Source of the DNA: Candidatus Competibacter phosphatis
GTDB taxonomy: Bacteria > Pseudomonadota > Gammaproteobacteria > Competibacterales > Competibacteraceae
Direction: 5' to 3'
DNA: 64,000 nucleotides
Assembly (NCBI RefSeq): GCF_012939995.1
Contig: NZ_SPMZ01000040.1
Location: 1 to 64,000, forward strand
Position 1 is the first letter of the stretch; the number at the start of each line of letters is the position of its first letter. Of the stretch, positions 27,742-37,558 are shown piece after piece. A program made the translations under genes and the position numbers. Below the pieces are notes generated by a model. That model saw nothing but the letters and a program-made list of their open reading frames with translations. It was not told where the DNA came from and did not search any database.

Positions 27742-28263
27742 ATGATTCCCCAAGTCAAGACCATTTTGTACACCACGGCCCTAGGCAGTCACACCCGACC
27801 GGTATTTCGGTTCACCGTGGGTTTGGCCAAGCAGCTTGGCGCCAGAATCATTCTGCTGCATGTGGTCGAGCCGCTGAGTAATTCGGTGCGGTTTCTGATC
27901 GATTCCTATCTGAAGCCGGACGCGGCGAAGGATCTACACCAGCAGGCCAGCGCGGGTATGCTGGAGAAGATCCGTCAGCGGATGGAAGCGTTTTGCGCGG
28001 AGGAGCTCGGCGCCACGCTTGAGCAGACGGAGGTGATCGCGGAAGTTCGCGTGGCCAGCGGTTTGGCGTGCGAGGTAATCCTGTCCGAGGCCGATCGACA
28101 CAATGTCGATCTGATCATCATGGGCACGCATACCGGTTCCGGCATGCGGACCGACCTGCTGGGTTCGACCACCCGTCGGATTACCCTGACGTCGAAGCGC
28201 CCGGTGCTGGTCGTTCCGGTCGCGGACAGCGAAAATACGGAATGGGCCAAGCCGTTGATCTGA
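27742..28263 (+). CDS. Universal stress protein family (UspA-like)
   Basis: The ATG at 27742 has GGAG about nine bases upstream; a GTG six codons earlier is less good. The 173-residue single Usp domain reads PQVKTILYTTALGSHTRPVF, then RIILLHVVEPL, and ends with the nucleotide-binding signature LIIMGTHTGSG-(9 residues)-TRRITLTSKRPVLVVPV. The signature matches the ATP-binding class (GxxG-9-G[S/T]) only loosely. About 20 residues more than usual lie between the first strand and the ATP site. The gene is monocistronic and convergent with trxB. Confidence 0.85.
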   Translation: MIPQVKTILYTTALGSHTRPVFRFTVGLAKQLGARIILLHVVEPLSNSVRFLIDSYLKPDAAKDLHQQASAGMLEKIRQRMEAFCAEELGATLEQTEVIAEVRVASGLACEVILSEADRHNVDLIIMGTHTGSGMRTDLLGSTTRRITLTSKRPVLVVPVADSENTEWAKPLI

Positions 28264-28280
28264 TGGATCGGTGGGTGGGA

Positions 28281-28305
28281 GCAAGGCGGGAGCAACCCGC
28301 CTTGC
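28281..28305. terminator. Bidirectional hairpin between usp and trxB
   Basis: A perfect 10-bp stem, GCAAGGCGGG/CCCGCCTTGC, closes a five-base loop, AGCAA. It lies between two convergent genes (stops at 28263 and 28316). No T run follows on either strand, so it may act with Rho or as a 3' stabiliser. Confidence 0.6.
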
Positions 28306-28315
28306 GGCGGTGGAT

Positions 28316-29431
<1,116 letters not shown>

Positions 29432-30031
29432 TTACAGCGCGGAGGCGTTTTCGGCCAGGTAGGCGGCCACGCCATCGGCGGTGGGCTTCATGCCCTTCTG
29501 GCCTTTCTTCCAACCGGCCGGGCAGACTTCGCCGAATTCCTCGGTGAATTGCAGGGCCTCGACCAGGCGCACCATTTCATCCACTTCGCGGCCGAGCGGC
29601 AGGTTGTTGACGATCTGCGCCTGCACCACGCCCGCCTTGTCGATCAGGAAGGAACCGCGCAAGGCGACGCCGGCCGGATGTTCGATGCCGTAAGCCTGGG
29701 TGATTGCATGCTTGACGTCGGCGACCATGGGGAACTGTACCGGACCGATGCCGCCCTTTTCGGGAGGCGTATTGCGCCAGGCATAGTGCGTGAACTGCGA
29801 GTCGATGGAGACCCCCACGACTTCCACCCCGAGTTCCTTGAACTTGGCGATGCGGTGATCGTGGGCGATGATCTCGGACGGGCAGACGAAGGTGAAGTCC
29901 AGCGGCCAGAAGAACAGCACCACATACTTGCCGCGCAGATCGGACAGCTTGAAATCTTCCTTGATCGAGCCGTCCGGCATGGCGGCGGCGGCGGTGAAGT
30001 CCGGGGCGGGCTGGGTGACTAATACGCTCAT
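29432..30031 (-). CDS. 2-Cys peroxiredoxin (AhpC/Prx1 family)
   Basis: The ATG at 30031 has AAGGAG eight bases upstream; the ATG two codons earlier is too close to it. The 199-residue protein has the peroxidatic cysteine in PLDFTFVCPSEI, Arg in the ALRGSFLIDK segment and the resolving cysteine in EVCPAGWKKG, so it is a typical 2-Cys enzyme that reduces peroxides. Thioredoxin, reduced by the TrxB encoded just downstream, is the likely electron donor rather than AhpF. I looked for an OxyR site upstream and could not support one. Confidence 0.93.
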   Translation of the reverse strand: MSVLVTQPAPDFTAAAAMPDGSIKEDFKLSDLRGKYVVLFFWPLDFTFVCPSEIIAHDHRIAKFKELGVEVVGVSIDSQFTHYAWRNTPPEKGGIGPVQFPMVADVKHAITQAYGIEHPAGVALRGSFLIDKAGVVQAQIVNNLPLGREVDEMVRLVEALQFTEEFGEVCPAGWKKGQKGMKPTADGVAAYLAENASAL

Positions 30032-30164
30032 GTGCATGGCTCCTTGGAGGGTTGTCGAAGGTTGGGATCAATGAACTGGGATGTAGCTTAAGCGAGGATC
30101 GCTCATTATGGAAATTGAATCATACAAACGTGGCGATAGCTATTTGCTAATTTGTTCGCCGGGC

Positions 30165-30182
30165 TTGTAACGTGCCTGTCAT
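30165..30182 (+). promoter_or_regulatory. Pho box in front of phoB
   Basis: TTGTAAC-gtgc-CTGTCAT matches the 7-4-7 Pho box consensus at nearly every base, the second half perfectly. It ends nine bases before TTAATA, a plausible -10, and lies 78 bases upstream of the phoB ATG. The spacing is that of PhoB-activated promoters, where the box replaces the -35 element. It predicts autoregulation of the phoB-phoR operon by phosphate starvation. Confidence 0.75.
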
Positions 30183-30259
30183 GAAGATTCCTTAATAAGG
30201 AGCTGCGGCGATCGCTCCGCCGGGAGTTTGGGACGATTCGAGTAAATTCAAGAGGACTC

Positions 30260-30952
30260 ATGAACGCAAAGCATATTTTAATCGTGGAGGACGAGCAGCC
30301 GATCCGGGAGATGATTTCCTTCGCCTTGGCCGGGGTCGGCTACGAGGTGCGGGAAGCCGCCGACGCTCGCCAAGCGCAGGCTGCCATCTCCGAACGCCTG
30401 CCCGATCTCATCCTGCTGGACTGGATGCTACCCGGCATCAGCGGCATCGATTTTGCCCGGCGTTTGAAAAAGGAAGATTTGACGCGCGAGCTGCCGATCA
30501 TCATGTTGACCGCCCGCGCCGAGGAGGAAGACAAGGTGCAGGGCCTGGAAAGCGGTACCGACGACTATATCACCAAGCCCTTTTCTCCGCGCGAGCTGGT
30601 GGCGCGCATCCGGGCGGTGCTGCGACGTGGCGGACCGGCGGCGGAGGACGAAATCCTGCATGCCAACGGACTGTCCCTGGATCTGGCCAGTCATCGGGTG
30701 AGTGCCGGCGAGGCGCTGCTGGATGTGGGGCCGACTGAATACCGGCTGCTGGAGTTTTTCATGTCTCATCCAGAGCGGGTTTACAGTCGCGGCCAGTTGC
30801 TGGATCGCGTATGGGGCAGCAACGTCTATGTCGAGGAACGCACCGTGGATGTGCATATCCGGCGGTTGCGCAAGGTATTGGAGCCCCACGGCTACGAGGT
30901 GATGATCCAAACGGTGCGCGGTGCCGGCTATCGGTTTTCGACCCGGATCTAG
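30260..30952 (+). CDS. phoB: Phosphate regulon response regulator PhoB
   Basis: The 230-residue protein has a CheY-like receiver with the acidic pair EDE at residues 10-12, the phospho-acceptor aspartate in [10 protein letters not shown] and the lysine in [15 protein letters not shown]. An OmpR-type winged-helix domain follows ([45 protein letters not shown]). Sequence and length agree with E. coli PhoB. It is the first gene of phoB-phoR-sixA-ppx. Confidence 0.95.
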   Translation: MNAKHILIVEDEQPIREMISFALAGVGYEVREAADARQAQAAISERLPDLILLDWMLPGISGIDFARRLKKEDLTRELPIIMLTARAEEEDKVQGLESGTDDYITKPFSPRELVARIRAVLRRGGPAAEDEILHANGLSLDLASHRVSAGEALLDVGPTEYRLLEFFMSHPERVYSRGQLLDRVWGSNVYVEERTVDVHIRRLRKVLEPHGYEVMIQTVRGAGYRFSTRI

Positions 30953-30953
30953 C

Positions 30954-32294
30954 GTGTCCCGTTCCTGGTGGTCGCTGCTGCGACGGCAGGCTCTGATCCT
31001 GCTGGGCGCCGCGTGGGCCGGCTGGCTGGCGGGTCATCCGCTGGGTGCTCTGCTGCTGGCCACGCTGGGCTGTCTGGCCTGGCAGATGTGGAAGCTGCGA
31101 CAACTGGAGCGCTGGCTGCGCGAGGGGCGGGATGGCGGCTCGGTGCCGTTCAGCGGGTTGGTGTGGGCGGATATCGGCGCCCATGTCGCGCGCCTGCGTC
31201 GGCAGAGCCGCAAGCGCAAACGTAAGCTCAGTCGGCTGCTGAAACAGTTTCAGCAGGCCACCGCCGCGTTGCCGGACGCCGCCGTGGTGCTGAGCGAAGA
31301 CGACCGGATGTTGTGGTGCAACGGCGCCGCTCACACCTTGCTCGGCTTGTCGCCGAACCGGGATATCGGCTTGCCGATCACGCACTTGATGCGCCATCCT
31401 GGTTTCGTGGCGTTCTTGACGCAGCGGCGCCAGCGCGACAGCGTGGAGTTTCCCGCGCCGGTGGATGACGACGTGCTGCTCAGTGCCCGCGTCGTGCCTT
31501 ACGGCAAGAAGCAGCGGCTGCTGCTGGCGGCGGACATCACTCGGGTCCGCCAGTTGGAGCAGATGCGGCGCGATTTCGTCGCCAACGTCTCGCACGAACT
31601 GCGCACGCCGCTGACGGTGATCAGCGGTTATCTGGAGACTCTGCTCGACAGCGAAAGCCCGGCACTGGCGGCATGGCGGCAGCCATTATCGGGCATGCAA
31701 CAGCAATCCAGGCGCATGTTGCACATCGTCGAGGATTTGTTGATGCTGGCACGCCTGGAAACCCAGCGCGAACGGCCGCCGCGCAAACCGGTGCCGGTGC
31801 CGGTGCTGCTGACCGATATCGCCGGGGACGCCATCGCTCTCAGCGGCGAGCAAGGCCATCGGATCGAGGTCGACGCCGACCCGGCATTGTGGCTGCTCGG
31901 TTGCGAGAAGGAATTGCGCAGCGCGTTTTCCAATCTGGCGTTCAACGCGGTGCGCCATACTCCGGCGGGCGGGCGGATCCAAATCCGCTGGTTCGCCGAT
32001 ACCAGCGGCCTGCATCTGGTGGTGGAGGACAACGGCGAAGGCATTGCCTCTCAGCACCTTCCGCGACTGACCGAGCGCTTCTACCGGGTCAACCGCGACC
32101 GCTCGCGCGGCAGCGGCGGCACCGGGTTGGGGCTATCCATCGTCAAGCACGTTCTGCACAATCATGGCGGCCAGTTGCGAATCACCAGCGAATTGGGCGT
32201 GGGTAGCGTGTTTACCTGCGATTTTCCAGGGGAGCTACGGGTAGAACCGGCCATCGTCACGCCGGCATGTCACGGGCCCGCCGCCCGATGTTAA
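30954..32294 (+). CDS. phoR: Phosphate regulon sensor kinase PhoR
   Basis: I start the gene at the GTG at 30954, two bases after the phoB stop. The 446-residue protein has an N-terminal membrane hairpin (LILLGAAWAGWLAG and GALLLATLGCLAWQMW) without a large periplasmic domain, as in PhoR. A basic linker follows, then a PAS domain (VLSEDDRMLWCNGAAHTLLG). The HisKA phospho-acceptor is in FVANVSHELRTPLTVISGYL, and the ATPase has N-, G1- and G2-boxes (NLAFNAVRHT, VEDNGEG, GTGLGLSIV). It senses phosphate status through PstSCAB/PhoU, none of which lies in the window. Confidence 0.93.
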   Translation: MSRSWWSLLRRQALILLGAAWAGWLAGHPLGALLLATLGCLAWQMWKLRQLERWLREGRDGGSVPFSGLVWADIGAHVARLRRQSRKRKRKLSRLLKQFQQATAALPDAAVVLSEDDRMLWCNGAAHTLLGLSPNRDIGLPITHLMRHPGFVAFLTQRRQRDSVEFPAPVDDDVLLSARVVPYGKKQRLLLAADITRVRQLEQMRRDFVANVSHELRTPLTVISGYLETLLDSESPALAAWRQPLSGMQQQSRRMLHIVEDLLMLARLETQRERPPRKPVPVPVLLTDIAGDAIALSGEQGHRIEVDADPALWLLGCEKELRSAFSNLAFNAVRHTPAGGRIQIRWFADTSGLHLVVEDNGEGIASQHLPRLTERFYRVNRDRSRGSGGTGLGLSIVKHVLHNHGGQLRITSELGVGSVFTCDFPGELRVEPAIVTPACHGPAARC

Positions 32295-32324
32295 GCTGAC
32301 GGCGTTTTCACCGAGGAGTGTCCG

Positions 32325-32828
32325 ATGAAATTACTGCTGGTCCGTCATGCCATCGCCGAGGATGCGGAATCGTCCGGCGCCGGTGCCGACGCGCTGCGGC
32401 CGTTGACCGAAATCGGCCGGAAAAAAATGCGCAAGGGCGCCAACCGCCTACGTTCCCAGGTGGATGGGATCGATGTTCTGGCGTGCAGCCCGCGGCTGCG
32501 GGCGCGCGAAACCGCCGGAATCATCGCCCGCGCTTTTGGCGACCTGCCAGTGCTGGAGCGTCCCGAACTGGATTTTAGCTGTCCACCCGAAGCGGCGGCG
32601 GCATGGCTGGGACAGTACCCGGCCGAGGCGGTGCTGGCGGCGGTGGGCCACGAACCGCATCTGGGTTTGCTAGCCGGCCTGCTGCTGACGGCGATACCCT
32701 GTCCGTTGATCGCCTTTCGCAAGGGTGGGGTGGCATTGCTGGAATTTCCCGGCCGGGTCGCGCCAGGCGAAGGTGTGTTGCACTGGGTATTGACCGCCGG
32801 CCAGTTGCGCGGCCTCAAGCAGGATTGA
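32325..32828 (+). CDS. sixA: Phosphohistidine phosphatase SixA
   Basis: The 167-residue histidine-phosphatase-fold protein opens with the catalytic MKLLLVRHAIAED (RHG-type motif RHA), then LACSPRLRARETA and the second catalytic histidine in AVGHEPHLG. Length and motifs match SixA, which dephosphorylates His-phosphorylated proteins such as ArcB or PTS-Ntr components. GAGGAG precedes the ATG. It lies between phoR and ppx on the same strand with gaps of about 30 and 13 bases, so it is likely co-expressed with the phosphate regulators. Confidence 0.9.
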   Translation: MKLLLVRHAIAEDAESSGAGADALRPLTEIGRKKMRKGANRLRSQVDGIDVLACSPRLRARETAGIIARAFGDLPVLERPELDFSCPPEAAAAWLGQYPAEAVLAAVGHEPHLGLLAGLLLTAIPCPLIAFRKGGVALLEFPGRVAPGEGVLHWVLTAGQLRGLKQD

Positions 32829-32841
32829 AGGGGAAGCTGCC

Positions 32842-34332
32842 GTGTCTACCGACGTCGTCGCCGCCATCGATCTGGGTTCCAACAGTTTCCACCTGATCGT
32901 CGCCCGGATCGCCAACGGCCATGTGCAGGTGCTGGACCGATTGCGCGAAATGGTGCAATTGGCCAGTGGTCTGGACAACCGCAACCGCCTGTCCGAGGAA
33001 TCGCAGCAGCGTGCCCTGGACTGTCTGGCGCGCTTTGGCCAGCGTCTGCGCCATCTCGCTCCCGAACAATTGCGCATCGTCGGTACCAACACCCTGCGTC
33101 AGGCTCGCAACAGCACCGGGTTTTTGAGCCGCGCCGAGCAGGTGCTGGGGCACAACATCGAAATCATCAGTGGTCAGGAAGAGGCGCGACTGATCTATCT
33201 GGGGGTCGCGCACAGCGTCGCCGACATCGCCGGCCGGCGATTGGTGGTGGATATCGGTGGCGGGAGCACCGAACTGATCGTCGGCGAGAAATTCGATACC
33301 CGCTCCCTGACCAGCTTGAAGATGGGCTGTGTCAGCCTAAGCCGGGCCTGCTTCGACGACGGACGGATCAGCGAATCCCGCCTGCGCGAGGCGGAATTGT
33401 TGGTACGCTTGAAGTTGGAACCGGTTTGCGAGGAATTCCGGGCGCTGGGCTGGCAGGTGGCGACCGGCGCTTCCGGTTCGATTAAGGCGATCCATGAAGT
33501 AATCATGAAGGAAGGATGGAGTCGCGAGGGGATCACACTGGAGGCATTGCGGCGTCTGCGCGCCGCGCTGCTGGAAAGCGGACAGACGGCGGCCTTGGCC
33601 GCGCGCTGGCAACTGGAATCGGCCCGCGCCCGGGTGTTCACCGGCGGATTCGTGGTGCTGCATGGCTTGTGCGAGGCGCTGGGCGTGAGCCGAATGGAGG
33701 TGTCCGATGGCGCATTGCGGGAAGGGGTCATTTACGACCTGCTGGGCCGCATCCGCCATGAGGACGTGCGCGATCGCACCATCGCCGCGGTCATCGACCG
33801 TTACGGCCTGGATCGAGCGCAGGCCGAGCGGGTCAACGCGACCGCTCAGGCGCTGTTGAATCAGGTGCGGGATCGTTGGGGTCTGACAGCGGAAGAATGG
33901 ATGCACAATCTGGATTGGGCGGCTCGCCTGCATGAGATTGGCCTGCTGCTGACGCACGATCTCCATCACAAGCATGGTGCCTATATTCTGCAACATGCCG
34001 AACTGCCGGGGTTCTCGAACAGCGATCAAACGCTGCTGGCGGCGCTGGTCCGTCGCCACCGGCGGGGATTTTCGGCGGGCGCGTTCCAGCATTTGCCCAA
34101 GGAGGTGGCGCCGCTGGCCCAGCGCTTGGGCGTGTTGCTGCGGTTGGCGGTGGTGCTGCATCGTAGCCGTAGTCGCCAGCCGCTGCCGTCGCTGGAGCTG
34201 GGCGTCAGCCAGCGCCGCCTGGATTTACGTTTCCCGGCGGGGTGGCTGGACGACCATCCGCTGACGCAGGCCGACCTGACGGCGGAAGCGCGCTATCTGA
34301 AAAAGGCCGGTTTCCGCTTGGCGTTTGGCTGA
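32842..34332 (+). CDS. ppx: Exopolyphosphatase / guanosine pentaphosphatase (Ppx/GppA family)
   Basis: The 496-residue protein contains the ASKHA ATPase-like motifs of the family: VAAIDLGSNSFHLIVARIAN, VDIGGGSTELIVGE and TGASGSIKAIHEV. A C-terminal HD-type region has HNLDWAARLHEIGLLLTHD and HGAYILQHAELPGFSN, as in E. coli Ppx (513 residues). It would hydrolyse polyphosphate to phosphate. The start at 32842 is a GTG 13 bases after sixA with GGGG/GGAAG in front. Its place behind phoBR and sixA couples polyphosphate turnover to phosphate sensing. Confidence 0.93.
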   Translation: MSTDVVAAIDLGSNSFHLIVARIANGHVQVLDRLREMVQLASGLDNRNRLSEESQQRALDCLARFGQRLRHLAPEQLRIVGTNTLRQARNSTGFLSRAEQVLGHNIEIISGQEEARLIYLGVAHSVADIAGRRLVVDIGGGSTELIVGEKFDTRSLTSLKMGCVSLSRACFDDGRISESRLREAELLVRLKLEPVCEEFRALGWQVATGASGSIKAIHEVIMKEGWSREGITLEALRRLRAALLESGQTAALAARWQLESARARVFTGGFVVLHGLCEALGVSRMEVSDGALREGVIYDLLGRIRHEDVRDRTIAAVIDRYGLDRAQAERVNATAQALLNQVRDRWGLTAEEWMHNLDWAARLHEIGLLLTHDLHHKHGAYILQHAELPGFSNSDQTLLAALVRRHRRGFSAGAFQHLPKEVAPLAQRLGVLLRLAVVLHRSRSRQPLPSLELGVSQRRLDLRFPAGWLDDHPLTQADLTAEARYLKKAGFRLAFG

Positions 34333-34527
34333 GAGCTTGTGAAAAAAATCTTTTTTCTCGGATGATCCGTAACAAACGGTAGCCGACAGGGGAAGAGGAA
34401 AAGACGGCTACCCACTCAAGGTGGGACACTTAACTGCTGCCTGCGAAGCTCAACACCCATCAGTTTATCCAAAATTAGTGGAACCAAGCATCTCAACAGG
34501 TTCTCGGCAACATGAAATCGAGCTCCA
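34333..34527. other. Intergenic region with three inverted repeats
   Basis: Right after ppx is a near-perfect A/T palindrome, GAAAAAAATCTTTTTTC, at about 34341-34357. GGTAGCCG (34378-34385) pairs with CGGCTACC (34405-34412) across 19 bases. CCCAC/GTGGG forms a small hairpin at 34411-34425. The first is a plausible bidirectional terminator for ppx. The others have no T tract. No promoter for the sensor kinase gene is evident. Confidence 0.4.
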
Positions 34528-35892
34528 GTGCCACGGTCCAATCCCCCCATGAATATCCCTCGGAAACCTTATGACCTGCTTCGCTCGTTCTCGGCGCTCA
34601 GCCTGCTGACCATCGTCATCATCAGCACCGTGTCGGCGATCTTGCTATCCCGGTTTTTGCGAGAGACCTTGCTGGAGCGCAACGGATTGCTGACCTTGGA
34701 GTTTGTCCAGAGCATCGCTCAGTCACAAAACACCAGCCAGTATTTCAGCGAACCGGACTCGGCCAAACGTCAGGGACCACTTGACGATTTTTTCAACCGA
34801 ATCGCCCACATGCCCGACGTGGTCCGCGCCAATGTCTACTCCCGCGACCGCATGGTGCTCTGGTCCACCGAAAAGCCGCTGGTGGGCCGGCAATTCCCCG
34901 AAAACAACCCGGAACTGGACGAAGCCCTGGGTGGCCATCTGGCCTTCCACACCGGACGGGTCGCAGCCCATGGCAAGAGCGAGCACATCCTGTTCGCTCC
35001 GGAAGTGGAAGAATTCGTCGAAAATTACATCCCCATCCATGGACCGGACGGTACCGTGGTCGGGGTGGTCGAACTCTATAAACTGCCGCGCATTCTCTGG
35101 GAAACCATCGCCCGGGGTCAGCGGCTGATCTGGATCAGCGCGGCGCTGGGCGGATTGTTTCTCTATGCGGTGCTGTTCTGGATCGTGCGCCGCGCCAGCC
35201 GAACGATCGTGGACCAGCAGCAAGCGCTGGTCGAGGCCGAACAGTGGGCGATGGTCGGCGAACTGGCCGCCGCGGTGGCGCACAGCCTGCGCAATCCGTT
35301 GGCGGCCATCCGCTCTTCCGCCGAATTGGCCGTTGAAAGCGAAGACGCCGCGACCCGCGAATGCCTGGGCGACATCATCGTTCAGGTGGACCGCATGGAA
35401 ACCTGGATTCGTGACTTGCTGCTCTACTCGCACCAGCCCGACGGCAACGCTCAAACCGCCAATCTGAACGAAACGTTCAGGCAGAGTTTGACTGGATTCG
35501 GCGACCGCTTCGCCCGACGGGACGTCGCCTTGCAGGTCACCTTGCCGGAACCGTCGCCACAGGTGCGCGCCGATCCGCACCTGCTGGGACAGGTATTCAA
35601 CAGCCTGCTCGCCAACGCCCTGGAGGCGATGCCAAACGGCGGTCAACTGCAAGTGAGCGTGGAGCGGCGCGGCCGCCAGATCACCCTGGCCATGAACGAT
35701 ACGGGGATCGGCCTGTCGCCCGAACAACTGGCCAGCGTTTTCAAGCCTTTCGTCAGCTACAAACAGCGGGGACTGGGCGTGGGTCTGGCGCTGGCGCGGC
35801 GCATCGTCCAGCGCTACGGCGGTCGGCTTGAACTGCGCAGCCAGCCCGGCGCGGGCGCCACCGCTTACCTGCAACTGTCCCTGGCCGAGTAA
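34528..35892 (+). CDS. Two-component sensor histidine kinase of the NtrC-partner type
   Basis: About 447-454 residues, depending on start: GTG at 34528 or ATG at 34549, neither with a strong ribosome binding site. A membrane helix (LLTIVIISTVSAILLS), a periplasmic sensor of about 150 residues and a second helix (LIWISAALGGLFLYAVLFWI) precede the kinase core. The phospho-acceptor box reads MVGELAAAVAHSLRNPLAAI. The residue after His is serine rather than the usual Glu or Asp, which may alter kinase or phosphatase balance. N-, G1- and G2-boxes (NALEAM, NDTGIGL, GVGLALARRI) are present. It ends 5 bases before the cognate regulator gene. Confidence 0.88.
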   Translation: MPRSNPPMNIPRKPYDLLRSFSALSLLTIVIISTVSAILLSRFLRETLLERNGLLTLEFVQSIAQSQNTSQYFSEPDSAKRQGPLDDFFNRIAHMPDVVRANVYSRDRMVLWSTEKPLVGRQFPENNPELDEALGGHLAFHTGRVAAHGKSEHILFAPEVEEFVENYIPIHGPDGTVVGVVELYKLPRILWETIARGQRLIWISAALGGLFLYAVLFWIVRRASRTIVDQQQALVEAEQWAMVGELAAAVAHSLRNPLAAIRSSAELAVESEDAATRECLGDIIVQVDRMETWIRDLLLYSHQPDGNAQTANLNETFRQSLTGFGDRFARRDVALQVTLPEPSPQVRADPHLLGQVFNSLLANALEAMPNGGQLQVSVERRGRQITLAMNDTGIGLSPEQLASVFKPFVSYKQRGLGVGLALARRIVQRYGGRLELRSQPGAGATAYLQLSLAE

Positions 35893-35897
35893 ACCCC

Positions 35898-37307
35898 ATG
35901 CCGCACGCCGTACTGATCATCGACGACGAGGAAACCCTGGCCAAGAACATCCGCGCCTATCTGACCCGTCACGGTTATGAAGCCCGCGCGGCCGGCAGCG
36001 GCGAGGAAGGACTGGCCATGCTGGACAGTTTCAATCCCGACCTGATCTTGCTGGATTTCCAGTTGCCGGGCATGGACGGCCTGGAGATCCTGCGCCGCGT
36101 CCGCACCGCCGCTCGTCATGTCAAAGTGGTGATGATGACCGCTCATGGCGGGGTGCCGGTCGCGGTGGACGCCATGAAGGCCGGCGCTTACGACTACCTG
36201 ACCAAGCCGCTGGCGCTCGGTGAACTCAAATTGCTACTGGACAAGGCCATCGGTCAGGAACAGATGGAAGGCGCCCTTGCCTACTACCAGAGTCGACAGG
36301 CGGAGCGCAGCGGACTCGACAAACTGCTTGGCGAATCGCCGCCCATGCAGGCGCTCAAACGCAAAATCCGACAATTCATCGAGGCGGAAGAGCGGCTGAC
36401 CGAGGGCGAACCGCCGGCGGTGCTGATCACCGGCGAAACCGGTGCCGGCAAGGAACTGGTGGCGCGCGCCTTTCATTTCGAGGGACCGCGCCGCGACCGA
36501 CCCTTCGTCGAATTGAACTGCGCGTCCATCCCCACGCCACTGCTGGAGGCCGAATTGTTCGGCTTCGAGCGCGGTGCCTTCACCGATGCCAAGGAACGCA
36601 AACTGGGACTGGTGGAAACCGCTCATGGCGGCACCCTGTTTCTGGACGAAATCGGCGAGATGGAACCGGCGCTGCAAGCCAAGTTGCTTAAATTGCTGGA
36701 GGATCGCAGCCTGCGCCGGCTGGGCGGCCTGCGCGACCAGAAAGTGGATATCCGGGTGATCGCCGCTACCCATCAGCCGCTGGAGGAACGGGTCCGACAG
36801 GGGCAGTTCCGCTCCGATTTGTTCTTCCGCCTGCGCGTCATTCATATCGCATTGCCGCCACTGCGGGAGCGCGGCGAGGATATCGCGTTGCTGACTCAGG
36901 CTTTTCTGGTCAATCTGGGGCGACGCTATGGCCGCGCCGGGCTACGGCTGACACCAGTGGCCGAACAGGCGCTGCGGCGCTATACCTGGCCGGGCAATGT
37001 GCGGGAACTGCGCAACAGCATCGAACACGCGGTACTGCTGGCGGACGAAGGAGTGATCGACCTGGGCCATTTGGCCCTCTGCCCGGCGTTGTTGCCAACG
37101 CCCTCTCATGACGATTCCACCCTGCTTCCCGGCCCGGATTTTCCCGAAGAGGGCATCGACCTGGAAAAGCTGGAGCAACGGCTGATCGTGCAGGCATTGC
37201 GCAAAACCGGCTGGAATGTCACCCGCGCCGCCAAGCTGTTAAGCCTGTCGCGGGACACGCTGCGCTACCGGATGGAGAAATACCGGCTGTCGGCCGAGGA
37301 AATCTGA
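35898..37307 (+). CDS. Sigma-54-dependent response regulator (NtrC/AtoC/ZraR type)
   Basis: The 469-residue protein has a receiver (VLIIDDEETLAKNI, phospho-acceptor in LILLDFQLPGMDG, TKPLALGELK). Its AAA+ domain carries Walker A GETGAGKE, the sigma-54 contact loop FERGAFTDA (a natural GAFTGA variant), Walker B GGTLFLDEIGEM and the arginine-finger segment RSDLFFRLRVI. A Fis-type helix-turn-helix, TGWNVTRAAKLLSLSRDTLR, closes the protein. It should activate a sigma-54 promoter when phosphorylated by the kinase next door. The only such promoter I see in the window lies directly downstream of this gene. Confidence 0.93.
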   Translation: MPHAVLIIDDEETLAKNIRAYLTRHGYEARAAGSGEEGLAMLDSFNPDLILLDFQLPGMDGLEILRRVRTAARHVKVVMMTAHGGVPVAVDAMKAGAYDYLTKPLALGELKLLLDKAIGQEQMEGALAYYQSRQAERSGLDKLLGESPPMQALKRKIRQFIEAEERLTEGEPPAVLITGETGAGKELVARAFHFEGPRRDRPFVELNCASIPTPLLEAELFGFERGAFTDAKERKLGLVETAHGGTLFLDEIGEMEPALQAKLLKLLEDRSLRRLGGLRDQKVDIRVIAATHQPLEERVRQGQFRSDLFFRLRVIHIALPPLRERGEDIALLTQAFLVNLGRRYGRAGLRLTPVAEQALRRYTWPGNVRELRNSIEHAVLLADEGVIDLGHLALCPALLPTPSHDDSTLLPGPDFPEEGIDLEKLEQRLIVQALRKTGWNVTRAAKLLSLSRDTLRYRMEKYRLSAEEI

Positions 37308-37360
37308 CAGCATCGGCGCTCCACTTCCCCTTCATGCTTGTCCTGGCCTTATCCTCCACC

Positions 37361-37398
37361 CTGGGGCCATTCCCCCAGAGGACCGGGGCATATCCCCC
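37361..37398 (+). promoter_or_regulatory. Two tandem palindromes, candidate activator-binding sites (UAS)
   Basis: CTGGGG/CCCCAG (37361-37378) and GGGG/CCCC (37385-37398) share the pattern GGGGC-n-AT-n-CCCCCA. Both have six-base centres, and the centres lie 22 bases apart, two helical turns. They are about 100-135 bases upstream of the -24/-12 promoter, the usual place of enhancer sites for NtrC-type activators. A terminator function for the preceding gene is less likely because no T tract follows. Confidence 0.6.
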
Positions 37399-37494
37399 AC
37401 CCAGCCTCATCCTCTCCCCACCACATCGTCGATGAAAAACAGTATCTTAATTAAAAACAATAAATTATATAGATAATGTTCGCCTGATCTTATC

Positions 37495-37509
37495 TGGCAC
37501 GCGCCTTGC
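37495..37509 (+). promoter_or_regulatory. Sigma-54 (-24/-12) promoter
   Basis: TGGCAC-gcgcc-TTGC is a perfect match to the RpoN consensus, with the right five-base spacing. Transcription should begin near 37521, about 38 bases before the ATG at 37559. A very AT-rich segment (37435-37485) between the promoter and the tandem palindromes could provide bending or an IHF site. Confidence 0.85.
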
Positions 37510-37558
37510 GATTACCCGGTCAGATCCGATTCTTCCTCTGACCACGGGTGAAATCATC

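Noticed and set aside
30072-30160. OxyR site upstream of the peroxiredoxin gene
   Set aside because: The only match is ATAGCTAT at about 30136, which lacks the seven-base spacing and the second half-site.
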